A stretch of 64,000 nt of DNA from Novosphingobium sp. (GTDB lineage Bacteria; Pseudomonadota; Alphaproteobacteria; Sphingomonadales; Sphingomonadaceae): assembly GCA_024236175.1 (NCBI GenBank), contig JACKKY010000002.1, forward strand, positions 620,001 through 684,000, written 5' to 3'. Under the pieces are notes generated by a model. It had not been told where the DNA came from. It made no database searches and worked only from the letters and a program-made list of their open reading frames with translations. Positions 16,482 through 24,322 of this stretch are shown one piece after another. The stretch's first letter is position 1. The number at the start of each line of letters is the position of its first letter. Both the position numbers and the translations under genes were made by a program.

Positions 16482-17489
16482 TCAGAGCAGGCCGGCCATC
16501 ACGCCGGCGGTGTCGATCATGCGGTTCGAGAAGCCCCACTCGTTGTCGTACCAGGAGACGACGCGAACGAGCTTGCCTTCCATGACCGAGGTTTCGAGGC
16601 TGTCGACCGTCGAGCTGGCCGGATAGTGGTTGAAGTCCGAGGAAACCAGCGGCTGATCGGTATAGTCGAGCACGCCTTTCATCGGGCCGTTCGCGGCAGC
16701 CTTGAGCGCCGCGTTGATCTCTTCGGCGGTGGTGTCGCGCGACGGCACGAACGTCAGGTCGACAAGGCTGACATTCGGCGTCGGCACGCGGACCGAGCTG
16801 CCGTCCAGCTTGCCGTTGAGGTCGGGCAGGACCAGGCCGACGGCGCGGGCCGCGCCGGTGGTGGTCGGGATCATGTTGGCGGCGCCGGCACGGGCACGAC
16901 GCAGATCGCTGTGGATCTGGTCGAGCATGCGCTGGTCATTGGTGTAGCTGTGGATCGTGGTCATGAAACCACGCTCGATGCCGACCGTCTCGTGGCAGAC
17001 CTTGGCCACCGGGGCGAGGCAGTTGGTGGTGCAGCTCGCGTTCGAGACGACGACATGATCGGCGGTCAGCGTGTCGTGGTTGACGCCGTAAACCACCGTA
17101 TTGTCCACGCCCTTGGCAGGCGCGGAGATCAGCACCCGCCGCGCGCCGGCATCGAGATGCGGCGCCGAGGCTTCCCCCGACTGGAAGAAGCCGGTGCATT
17201 CCAGCACGATGTCGATGCCCATGTCCTTGTGCGGCAGCTTGCCCGGATCGCGCTCGGCGGTGACGTGGATGGTCTTGCCGTTGACGACGATATCGGTGCC
17301 GCTGACCCCGACATCGCCCGGGAAACGACCATGAACGCTGTCGAAACCGAACAGCAGCGCATTCGACTTGGCGTCGGCAAGGTCATTGATCGAGACCAGC
17401 TCGAAATCGTGATCGCTACGCTCGAGAATGGCCCGGGCGACAAGCCGCCCGATACGTCCGAAACCGTTGATCGCAACCTTGGTCGCCAT
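16482..17489 (-). CDS. gap: Glyceraldehyde-3-phosphate dehydrogenase
   Basis: Oxidises glyceraldehyde 3-phosphate to 1,3-bisphosphoglycerate with NAD(P). The 335-residue enzyme has the Rossmann start INGFGRIGR, catalytic SNASCTTNC with Cys153, His180 in TTIHSYTNDQ, and the C-terminal WYDNEWGFSNR. ATG 17489 is chosen because the family begins with this motif and GGAG lies upstream; the reading frame is open further but into the tkt gene. It follows tkt by 14 bases and precedes the MOSC gene. Confidence 0.96.
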   Translation of the reverse strand: MATKVAINGFGRIGRLVARAILERSDHDFELVSINDLADAKSNALLFGFDSVHGRFPGDVGVSGTDIVVNGKTIHVTAERDPGKLPHKDMGIDIVLECTGFFQSGEASAPHLDAGARRVLISAPAKGVDNTVVYGVNHDTLTADHVVVSNASCTTNCLAPVAKVCHETVGIERGFMTTIHSYTNDQRMLDQIHSDLRRARAGAANMIPTTTGAARAVGLVLPDLNGKLDGSSVRVPTPNVSLVDLTFVPSRDTTAEEINAALKAAANGPMKGVLDYTDQPLVSSDFNHYPASSTVDSLETSVMEGKLVRVVSWYDNEWGFSNRMIDTAGVMAGLL

Positions 17490-17503
17490 GGGAAAAACTC
17501 CTG

Positions 17504-19477
17504 CTAAATTTCGAAATGGTCTTTGATTTTCGGGACGATGGCATCGGCAGTGAAGCCGAAATGCCGGAAGAGATCGCCGGCCGGGGCCGACGCACCGAAA
17601 CTGTCTATGCCGATCGTCAGGCCGTTCTGCCCGACGTGGCGCTCCCAGCCGAGAGTGACGCCGGCCTCGATCGAGACCTTGAATACGCCGGCGGGCAGCA
17701 GATCGGCGTGATAGCCCGCATCCTGCTCCGCAAACAGCTCCCAGCTCGGCATCGAAACGACGTCGGCTCCGATCCCGTCGGCTTCGAGCCGACCGGCGCA
17801 TTCCAGCGCCAGCTCGACTTCCGAGCCGGTGGCAATCAGCACCACCTGCCGCGCATGTTCGGCGCTCTTGAGGCGGTAGGCGCCGCGAGCGGATTTCATC
17901 TCGGTATCGCTGCGTACCGGGGCCAGGTTCTGGCGGGAAAGGCACAGCACCGAGGGCTTGTCCGAGCGTTCGAGCGCAAGCTGCCAGGCTTCCGCCGTCT
18001 CGATCGCGTCGGCGGGCCTGAACACCAGCAGGTTCGGCATCGCCCGCAGGCTCATGATGTGCTCGACCGGCTGGTGGGTCGGACCGTCTTCCCCCAGGCC
18101 GATGCTGTCATGCGTCATGACATAGACGACGCGCTGGTGCTGGAGCGCGGAAAGGCGGATCGCATTGCGGCAATAGTCCGAAAACACGAGGAAAGTGCCG
18201 CCGTAGGGGATGACGCCGCCGTGCAGCGCCATGCCGTTCATCGCCGCGGCCATGCCGAACTCGCGGACCCCGTAATAGACGTAGCGGCCGCCGTAGCTCC
18301 CTGCGGCGACAGGATCGGTCGACTTGGTCTTGGTGTTGTTCGAGCCGGTAAGATCGGCCGAACCGCCGATGAGGTCGGGAACCACCGCCGTGATCGCGCC
18401 GAGCGCCATCTCGCTGGCCTTGCGGCTGGCGACCTTGGGCGGCTCCGCGGCAAGACCCTCGATGTAGGCGGGAATACCTGTGTCGGCCGGCAATTCGCCT
18501 GCCATCCTGCGGGAGAATTCCACCGCGTTCGGATCGGACGACAGCCGGCTTTCCCAATCGGCCCGGGCGGAGGCTCCGCGCGCGCCGAGCGAGCGCCAGT
18601 CGGAAAGGATGTCGGCGGGAATCTCGAATGGCGGGGCGGTCCAGCCCAGCGCCTCGCGCACCGCCGCGATTTCGTCGTCGCCCAGCGGTGCGCCATGCAC
18701 GCCGTGTGTGCCCTGCTTGTTGGGAGCGCCCTTGCCGATGACGGTGCGGCAGGCGACCAGCGTGGGCTTGTCGCTCGCCACCGCCGCTTCGAGTGCACGC
18801 TCGATATCGGCGTATTCGTGGCCGTCGCAATGCTCGACATGCCAGCCGGCGGCGCGATACCGGGCGGGGATATCCTCGCTGGTCGAAAGGTCGGTGCTGC
18901 CGTCGATGGTGATCTGGTTGTCGTCCCACAGCACGATCAGGCGATCCAGCTTGAGATGGCCGGCAAGGCCGATCGCCTCGTGATTGACGCCTTCCATGAG
19001 GCAGCCGTCGCCGGCGACCACCCAGGTCCGGTGATCGACCAGTCCGTCACCGAACGAGGCGTTGAGATGGCGTTCGGCGATCGCCATGCCGACCGCCATC
19101 GCCAGGCCCTGCCCCAGCGGCCCGGTGGTGCACTCGGCGCCTTCGAGCTCGTGGTTTTCAGGGTGCCCCGCGCAGGGACTGCCGAGCTGGCGGAAATTGC
19201 GGATGTCGTCCATCGTCGGCCGCTCGTAGCCGGTGAGGTGCAGGAGCGAGTAGAGCAGCATCGAGCCGTGGCCGGCCGAAAGCACGAAACGGTCGCGGTC
19301 GGGCCATTTCGGGGCTGCCGGATCGAACTTCAGGAAACGCGAGAAAAGCACGGTCGCGACATCGGCCATGCCCATCGGCATGCCGGGGTGGCCGCTGTTG
19401 GCCGCCTGCACCGCATCCATCGACAGGGCGCGGATGGCGTTGGCCATGGGCCCCAAACGGGCGGTATCGAGGCTCAT
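17504..19477 (-). CDS. tkt: Transketolase
   Basis: Thiamine-diphosphate enzyme moving two-carbon units in the pentose phosphate pathway. The 657 residues contain the three usual domains: GHGSMLLYSLLHLTGY, the ThDP motif GDGCLMEGVNHEA near residue 155, the pyrimidine-domain segment THDSIGLGEDGPTHQPVEH near 455, and a C-terminal domain ending with VGQNGLTIGIDSFG. GGAG sits 7 bases before the ATG. First gene of the tkt-gap-MOSC-pgk run. No phosphoribulokinase or Rubisco is nearby, so this is a glycolytic/pentose phosphate cluster. Confidence 0.96.
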   Translation of the reverse strand: MSLDTARLGPMANAIRALSMDAVQAANSGHPGMPMGMADVATVLFSRFLKFDPAAPKWPDRDRFVLSAGHGSMLLYSLLHLTGYERPTMDDIRNFRQLGSPCAGHPENHELEGAECTTGPLGQGLAMAVGMAIAERHLNASFGDGLVDHRTWVVAGDGCLMEGVNHEAIGLAGHLKLDRLIVLWDDNQITIDGSTDLSTSEDIPARYRAAGWHVEHCDGHEYADIERALEAAVASDKPTLVACRTVIGKGAPNKQGTHGVHGAPLGDDEIAAVREALGWTAPPFEIPADILSDWRSLGARGASARADWESRLSSDPNAVEFSRRMAGELPADTGIPAYIEGLAAEPPKVASRKASEMALGAITAVVPDLIGGSADLTGSNNTKTKSTDPVAAGSYGGRYVYYGVREFGMAAAMNGMALHGGVIPYGGTFLVFSDYCRNAIRLSALQHQRVVYVMTHDSIGLGEDGPTHQPVEHIMSLRAMPNLLVFRPADAIETAEAWQLALERSDKPSVLCLSRQNLAPVRSDTEMKSARGAYRLKSAEHARQVVLIATGSEVELALECAGRLEADGIGADVVSMPSWELFAEQDAGYHADLLPAGVFKVSIEAGVTLGWERHVGQNGLTIGIDSFGASAPAGDLFRHFGFTADAIVPKIKDHFEI

Positions 19478-19525
19478 CGGTAAGCTCCGGAGACGTTAAT
19501 GCTGGGACGATTCGATTGGGGGCCT

Positions 19526-19553
19526 CCTTTAGGGAGAGGCAGCGCCCCGTCAA
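19526..19553 (-). promoter_or_regulatory. tkt: Candidate promoter for tkt operon
   Basis: On the minus strand TTGACG (19548-19553) and TAAAGG (19526-19531) are 16 bases apart, about 50 bases before the tkt ATG. The -35 is near consensus and the -10 is weak. Confidence 0.35.
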
Positions 19554-19663
19554 GTTATGCGGCGGGACAATTGCCCGCAGGATCGTCAGGATAACCCCAA
19601 GCGTTCGGAGGTGTGGCCGCCAAGGCTTTGCAATTCCCCCGTATTTGCGCTAGCCACCCCGAT

Positions 19664-19849
19664 ATGGATGGGGCATCGCTTGAAAAGACGCTCGGGCGGA
19701 TTGACGAGGCTATCGCCCGTATCGAACGCACTGCGCTTCGTCCGGCTCCGGCCGATACCGACCTGCAGGAGCGGCATGAACGTCTGCGCAGCGCCGTTGC
19801 GCAATCCCTGAGCCAGCTCGACGAGCTTCTCGCAGGCCAGCAGTCGTGA
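19664..19849 (+). CDS. Small hypothetical protein upstream of zapA
   Basis: A 61-residue, probably helical protein with the heptad-like stretch LEKTLGRIDEAIARIERTAL and a second helix SAVAQSLSQLDELL; no known domain is recognised. ATG 19664 is preferred to an upstream start at 19613. Its stop overlaps the zapA GTG start (GTGA), so the two are translationally coupled. This suggests a small coiled-coil partner working with ZapA in cell division, which is inference from linkage only. Confidence 0.7.
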   Translation: MDGASLEKTLGRIDEAIARIERTALRPAPADTDLQERHERLRSAVAQSLSQLDELLAGQQS

Positions 19850-20190
19850 GCAATGTCACCCTTTCGATCGGCGGGCGATCCTTCACGGTCGCCTGCGCGG
19901 AAGGCGAAGAGGGCCACGTCGCCGGCCTCGGCCGGATGATCGACAGCAAGGTCGGGTCGATGGGCGATTTGACCGGCCAGAGCGAGCCGCGGATGCTGCT
20001 GTTCGCTGCATTGCTGCTTGCCGACGAGCTTCACGAGTTGAAGTCCGCGGAACCGGCCGCCGCCCCGGCACCTGCGGAAGCGGCGCCAGCACCAAGCCTG
20101 TCCGCGCTCGCCTCGCAGCAGCTCGAATCCATAGCCAGCCGGCTTGAAAATCTCGCTTCGCGTCTTGAGGGACCGACTTCCAGCGCCTAG
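19846..20190 (+). CDS. zapA: Cell division protein ZapA
   Basis: FtsZ-ring associated protein that bundles FtsZ. The 114-residue protein starts VTLSIGGRSFTVACAEGEE, the ZapA beta-strand signature, followed by a helix rich in small residues, an alanine-proline linker and a C-terminal coiled coil. The start is GTG at 19846 inside the stop of the upstream small gene. The order zapA - 6S RNA - fau is conserved across many proteobacteria and supports the call. Confidence 0.88.
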   Translation: MSNVTLSIGGRSFTVACAEGEEGHVAGLGRMIDSKVGSMGDLTGQSEPRMLLFAALLLADELHELKSAEPAAAPAPAEAAPAPSLSALASQQLESIASRLENLASRLEGPTSSA

Positions 20191-20197
20191 ATAGCCC

Positions 20198-20361
20198 GGT
20201 GACGGGATCTGCCCGGCACGAGCTGTTCGAATATCCCTGAGGCTATAAGCAATCCATGGGAGCTGTCCCTGTCCGGGCCCTGGCCCGATGCATACGGCGC
20301 CCACCTGACGTCTTGGCGTCAGAGGATTTCAAGGCAAACGACCCATGGTGGACCCGTCACC
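20198..20361 (+). ncRNA. ssrS: 6S RNA
   Basis: The interval between zapA and fau is the classic location of 6S RNA, which binds sigma70 RNA polymerase. The ends form a perfect 9-bp closing stem (GGTGACGGG at 20198-20206 with CCCGTCACC at 20353-20361), giving about 164 nt, a typical size. Inside are TATCCCTGAGGCTATAAG, like the conserved 5' bulge strand, and GGCGTCAGAGGATTT on the 3' side. The 3' end as drawn overlaps the first codons of fau (ATG 20345). Exact ends are inferred from pairing, not known. Confidence 0.8.
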
Positions 20362-20956
20362 CTTCCCGGAAAAGGCAAAGGCCGAACACAAGCGCAGGCT
20401 GCGCGCCATGATGCGGGTGCTGCGCCGGGAGCATGTCGCCGAACTTCCCGACGCGACGCGTGCGCTGCTCTTCCTGCGGCCGCCGGCGCCGATTGCCGCG
20501 CTCGCGCCGGAAGGCTCGGTGGTGGGCCTGTATCACGCCTTGCCGGTGGAGGCGCCGACGCGATCCTACGCCAAATGGTTCATGGAAAACGGGCGGACCA
20601 TCGCCCTGCCCCGATTCGAAAGCCGCGATTCGTCGATGCAGTTCCACGTCTGGCGCGATCCGTTCGAAGACGGCGACCTCGAACCCGGCCCCTTCGGCCT
20701 GTTGCAGCCTGCGGCCGACGCGAAGGCGGCAAGCCCCTCGCTGGTCCTCGTGCCGCTGCTCGCTTTCACGCCTACCGGGGACCGGCTTGGCCAGGGCGGC
20801 GGCCATTACGACCGCTGGCTGGACGACAACCCCGAAGCTCTGCCGATCGGGCTTGCCTGGGACTGCCAGTGCACGGACGTGCTGCCGGTCGAGCCGCATG
20901 ACCGCAGGCTGGAGGCCGTGGTCACGCCGACGCGTTATTACGAAGGAAGCACCTGA
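20345..20956 (+). CDS. fau: 5-formyltetrahydrofolate cyclo-ligase
   Basis: ATP-dependent conversion of 5-formyl-THF to 5,10-methenyl-THF (also called ygfA or MTHFS). The 203 residues have the N-terminal KRRLRAMMRVLRREH helix, GSVVGLYHALPVEAPT, a FESRDSSMQF strand and the C-terminal signature TGDRLGQGGGHYDRWL. ATG 20345 lies within the 3' end of the 6S RNA as delimited by its closing stem, and a GTG three bases later is also possible. Its stop overlaps the next gene's ATG by one base. Confidence 0.92.
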   Translation: MVDPSPFPEKAKAEHKRRLRAMMRVLRREHVAELPDATRALLFLRPPAPIAALAPEGSVVGLYHALPVEAPTRSYAKWFMENGRTIALPRFESRDSSMQFHVWRDPFEDGDLEPGPFGLLQPAADAKAASPSLVLVPLLAFTPTGDRLGQGGGHYDRWLDDNPEALPIGLAWDCQCTDVLPVEPHDRRLEAVVTPTRYYEGST

Positions 20957-21171
20957 TGCGCGAGCAACCCACCTGGCGCATACCGGTCGGGGTCATCGCC
21001 CTGCTTGCCGCGCTCACCCTCTACGGGCTTGCCATCGCCGTCTACGTCGCCCCGCTGATGGAGCAATGGCACACGCTGCTGCAGCTGCCGGTCTATGTCT
21101 TGCTGGGAGTCGTCTGGCTGTTGCCACTGCGCCGTTTCCTGATCTGGATGGAAACCGGCCGCTGGGGCTGA
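20956..21171 (+). CDS. DUF2842-like small membrane protein
   Basis: A 71-residue integral membrane protein with two predicted helices (about residues 9-32 and 41-60) ending in LRRFLIWMETGRWG, matching the small alphaproteobacterial DUF2842 family, whose function is unknown. It overlaps the fau stop by one base (TGATG), so it is co-translated. Confidence 0.75.
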   Translation: MREQPTWRIPVGVIALLAALTLYGLAIAVYVAPLMEQWHTLLQLPVYVLLGVVWLLPLRRFLIWMETGRWG

Positions 21172-21220
21172 AACGCGATGCTTTGAGAGAGGACGCCAAG
21201 TTCGCCGAAAAGGCGGAAAA

Positions 21221-21297
<77 letters not shown>

Positions 21298-21316
21298 GCA
21301 TCGCTTGGGAGCCGCG

Positions 21317-21345
21317 CCACTAGGCCAGCACATCCGGGCTGTCAA
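21317..21345 (-). promoter_or_regulatory. Promoter for tRNA-Asp
   Basis: On the minus strand a perfect TTGACA (21340-21345) and TAGTGG (21317-21322) are 17 bases apart, ending about 20 bases before the mature tRNA 5' end. Confidence 0.65.
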
Positions 21346-21492
21346 CTGCCTTGGCGCGGGTTGCGACGAATGGTCGCCGGATCGTCGCAAATGCCCTCCA
21401 CAAAGAGTTGCGAGAGCGGGAGACTACCCCGGCATTAACCATATTTTCGGCACTCGTCGGCAAGATCGTTCCCGAAGTCCGCTTGCGGACCA

Positions 21493-21969
21493 ATGGGGGC
21501 AATCCAAGTGAATCTTCGCTGCAAACATGCGCGCAGCCTCGGCTGCCTGGCCGCGATCGCGCCGGGCCTCGGCCTTGCGCAGATTGCGTCCGCCGCGCCC
21601 AGCATCGCGATGGACAGCGCCGTCTATGTCGAACGGACGGGCGGCGGCAACACGCTCCGCCTCGAACCCGCGGACCGGCTCGCGCGCGGCGACAGGGTCG
21701 TGACGATCCTGAGCTGGCATCGCCTTGGCGGCGACGGCAGCTTCACCATCACCAATCCCATGCCCCGCGCCATTTCTTACCAGGCCGACGCGCGCGAGGA
21801 CGGGGAAGTGTCCGTCGACGGCGGACGCACCTGGGGCAAGCTGGGCATGCTGCAGATCGGCTCCAGGCTCGCAACGCCCGAAGACGTCACGCATATCCGC
21901 TGGCGCATTCCCGCAGAAAGCGTCGCAAGGGGCCGCGGCAACATCGCCTATAGCGGCATCGTGCGCTAG
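21493..21969 (+). CDS. Secreted hypothetical protein
   Basis: A 158-residue protein with an N-terminal signal-like region ending near IASAAPS, so probably exported. The mature part is beta-rich: YVERTGGGNTLRLEPADRL, a DRVVTILSWHR strand and FTITNPMPRAISYQ, resembling a single immunoglobulin-like DUF11-type repeat found in surface or periplasmic proteins. The function is unknown. A later in-frame GTG at 21511 is an alternative start. It converges on the E2 gene. Confidence 0.65.
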   Translation: MGAIQVNLRCKHARSLGCLAAIAPGLGLAQIASAAPSIAMDSAVYVERTGGGNTLRLEPADRLARGDRVVTILSWHRLGGDGSFTITNPMPRAISYQADAREDGEVSVDGGRTWGKLGMLQIGSRLATPEDVTHIRWRIPAESVARGRGNIAYSGIVR

Positions 21970-21974
21970 GGCAC

Positions 21975-23258
21975 TCAGCCCGCCAGCAGCAGCATCGGTG
22001 CTTCGAGCGACTGTCTGACCGCCTGAACGAAATTCGCCGCATCCCAGCCGTCGACCACGCGATGGTCGCAGCTGATCGAAATGTTCATCAGCTTGCGCTT
22101 CTCGACGCGCTCGCCGCCGGCGCCGTCGGGAACGAACATGGGCCGTTCGACGATCCGGTTCGGCCCGATGATCGCGACTTCGGGGTGGTTGATCACCGGC
22201 GTGGAGGCAATACCGCCGAGCGCGCCGAGCGAGGTTATCGTGAGGGTGGAACCCGAAAGCTCCTCTGACGTCGCCGATCCGTCGCGCGCCGCCTGCGCCA
22301 GCCGCGCGATCTCCGCGCTCAACTGCCACAGGCCCATGGCCTGCGCGTCGCGGACCACCGGCACCATCAGCCCGGCATCGGTCTGCGTCGCTACGCCCAT
22401 GTGAACCGAATTGTAGCGCGTCACCACGCCCCCGGCGTCGTCGAACCGGGCATTGATCATCGGAAAGTCGGGCACCGCGCGGCAGATCGCGGCGATCAGG
22501 AACGGCAGCAGCGTCAGCCTCGGCCGGTCCTTGCCCAGCGCGTTCAATTCCGCCCTCAGATCCTCAAGCGCCGTGACATCGCATTCCTCGACGTAGGAGA
22601 AATGCGGAATGTGGCGCTTGGACGCCGCCATCTTCTCGGCAATCCGCCGCCTCAGGCCGACCACCTTGATCCGTTCGCCCGCACCGGAAAGCTCTTCGGC
22701 CAAAGGCACCTCGGCCGGTTCGGCCGCCCCCACAGACGGTGCGCGCTCGGATAGGAATGCGTCGAGATCGGCGTGCGTTACATGGCCCGAAGGCCCGGCG
22801 GGGACTGCGGAGAGGTCTATTCCCAGATCCCGCGCCCGGGCACGGACGGCGGGAGACGCCAGGGCCTTGCCACTCGCCCCTTCACCCGACCTTATCCCCG
22901 GTGGAGAGGGCTTTTTGGGCACGCTTCGGGATTGCGGTGGAGTCTCCCTCGCGCCCCGGGCAAGGGTCGGGGTGAAGGAAGGTTCAGGCGCGGCGCCTTC
23001 CGCCTCGTTCCCCTCGCCTTCCACTTCCAGCACGACCAGCGGCGCACCGATCGGCACGACGTCGCCGACTCCGCCGGCGACCTCGAGCACGGTTCCCGAA
23101 ACCGGGCTTTCCATCTCGACCGTCGCCTTGTCGGTCATCATATCGGCAAGCGGGCCGTCTTCCTCGACGGTGTCGCCGACATTGACGTGCCATGCGACGA
23201 TTTCCGCCTCGGCGATTCCCTCGCCGATATCGGGCAGGCGGAACGTATAACGGCCCAT
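21975..23258 (-). CDS. Dihydrolipoyl acyltransferase (E2) of a branched-chain 2-oxoacid dehydrogenase complex
   Basis: E2 core of a 2-oxoacid dehydrogenase complex, passing the acyl group from E1 to CoA. The 427 residues comprise a lipoyl domain (LPDIGEGIAEAEI, lipoyl-lysine at about Lys44 in TDKATVE), a linker (about 93-129), a peripheral-subunit-binding domain (132-168) with LASPAVRARARDLGIDL, and a catalytic domain ending HRVVDGWDAANF with the HxxxDG site. ATG 23258 is used because the lipoyl domain starts there; the frame is open to 23330. The linker is encoded by a palindromic repeat (22876-22982). It follows E1beta by 5 bases. Confidence 0.92.
   Translation of the reverse strand: MGRYTFRLPDIGEGIAEAEIVAWHVNVGDTVEEDGPLADMMTDKATVEMESPVSGTVLEVAGGVGDVVPIGAPLVVLEVEGEGNEAEGAAPEPSFTPTLARGARETPPQSRSVPKKPSPPGIRSGEGASGKALASPAVRARARDLGIDLSAVPAGPSGHVTHADLDAFLSERAPSVGAAEPAEVPLAEELSGAGERIKVVGLRRRIAEKMAASKRHIPHFSYVEECDVTALEDLRAELNALGKDRPRLTLLPFLIAAICRAVPDFPMINARFDDAGGVVTRYNSVHMGVATQTDAGLMVPVVRDAQAMGLWQLSAEIARLAQAARDGSATSEELSGSTLTITSLGALGGIASTPVINHPEVAIIGPNRIVERPMFVPDGAGGERVEKRKLMNISISCDHRVVDGWDAANFVQAVRQSLEAPMLLLAG
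22876..22982. repeat. Imperfect palindromic repeat inside the E2 linker
   Basis: About 105 bp with near-inverted arms: CCTTCACCCGACCTTATCC on the left and AAGGGTCGGGGTGAAGG on the right (about 22959-22978), enclosing a second weaker pair (GGAGAGGG / CTCCCTC). It reads in frame as roughly residues 93-129 of the E2 linker without a stop. The form is that of a dispersed extragenic-type repeat; its copy number in the genome is unknown. Confidence 0.6.
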
Positions 23259-23263
23259 GCGCG

Positions 23264-24322
23264 TCAGCCGGCCGCAATCAGCCGGTCGACCGCTTCGCCG
23301 ATCCGGACAGGCCCCGGGAAATAGGCCCATTCCAGGCTGTGCGGATAGGGCGTGTCGAAGCCCGTCACCCGCTCGATCGGCGCCTCGAGGTGATAGAAAC
23401 AGCGCTCCTGCACCAGCGCGACAAGCTCCGCGCCGAAGCCGGACGTGCGGGTCGCCTCATGAATCACCAGGCATTTGCCGGTCTTTTCCACGGACTTTTC
23501 CACAGCCTCGATGTCGATCGGCACCAGCGTGCGCAGGTCGATGACCTCCGCATCGACGCCCTTTTCGGCCAGCACCGCTTCGGCGACGCGGATCATCGTG
23601 CCATAGGCCAGCACCGTCATCGCCGAGCCTTCGCGCACCAGCCGCGCCTTGCCCAGCGGCAGCGAGTAATAGCCTTCCGGCACCTCGCTCCCGGGATGAT
23701 GATCCCAGGTCTTCGCCGGCCGGTCGTAATAGCCGTCGAACGGGCCGTTGTAGATGCGCTTGGGCTCGAAGAAGATGACCGGGTCGTTGTCCTCGATCGC
23801 CGCAATCAGCAGCCCCTTGGCGTCATGCGGCGTGGAAGGCACCACGGTCTTGAGCCCGGCGACGTGGGTGAACAGCGCTTCCGGGCTCTGGCTGTGGGTC
23901 TGGCCGCCGAATATGCCGCCGCCGAACGGCGCGCGCACCGTCATCGGCGCGACGAACTCGCCCGCCGAACGATAGCGCAGCCGCGCCGCCTCCGAGATGA
24001 GCTGGTCGAGGCCCGGATAGATATAGTCGGCGAACTGGATTTCCGGGACCGGTCGCAGGCCGTAGGCCCCCATCCCCACCGCCACGCCGATGATCCCGCC
24101 TTCGCTGATCGGCGTATCGAAAACGCGCGCCTTGCCGTATTTCTCCTGAAGGCCGGCGGTGCAGCGGAATACGCCGCCGAAATAGCCGACATCCTCGCCC
24201 ATGATCACGACGTTGGGATCGCGCTCCAGCATGATGTCGAGCGCGTCGTTGATCGCCTCGATCATGTTGAGGCGTCGGGTCGGCGCATCGGAGAGCGAAA
24301 CAGGCGATTCCTCGACGCTCAT
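23264..24322 (-). CDS. 2-oxoisovalerate dehydrogenase E1 beta subunit
   Basis: Beta chain of the thiamine-diphosphate E1 of the branched-chain 2-oxoacid dehydrogenase complex. The 352-residue protein contains NMIEAINDALDIML, MGEDVGYFGGVFRCT, DTPISEGGIIGVAVG, PEIQFADYIYPG and a C-terminal transketolase-like domain with VIDLRTLVPID. ATG 24322 overlaps the E1alpha stop by ATGA; the longer start at 24343 would overlap more of E1alpha. Middle gene of the three-gene operon; no lipoamide dehydrogenase gene follows in the window. Confidence 0.93.
   Translation of the reverse strand: MSVEESPVSLSDAPTRRLNMIEAINDALDIMLERDPNVVIMGEDVGYFGGVFRCTAGLQEKYGKARVFDTPISEGGIIGVAVGMGAYGLRPVPEIQFADYIYPGLDQLISEAARLRYRSAGEFVAPMTVRAPFGGGIFGGQTHSQSPEALFTHVAGLKTVVPSTPHDAKGLLIAAIEDNDPVIFFEPKRIYNGPFDGYYDRPAKTWDHHPGSEVPEGYYSLPLGKARLVREGSAMTVLAYGTMIRVAEAVLAEKGVDAEVIDLRTLVPIDIEAVEKSVEKTGKCLVIHEATRTSGFGAELVALVQERCFYHLEAPIERVTGFDTPYPHSLEWAYFPGPVRIGEAVDRLIAAG

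Noticed and set aside
12536..19477. Calvin cycle cluster
   Set aside because: tkt, gap, pgk and fba resemble a cbb gene set, but no phosphoribulokinase or Rubisco gene is present, so it is a glycolysis/pentose phosphate group.
17516..19483. Long open frame on the plus strand antisense to tkt
   Set aside because: High GC third positions create long open antisense frames. Its protein has no recognisable domain, and the minus-strand transketolase has all expected motifs.
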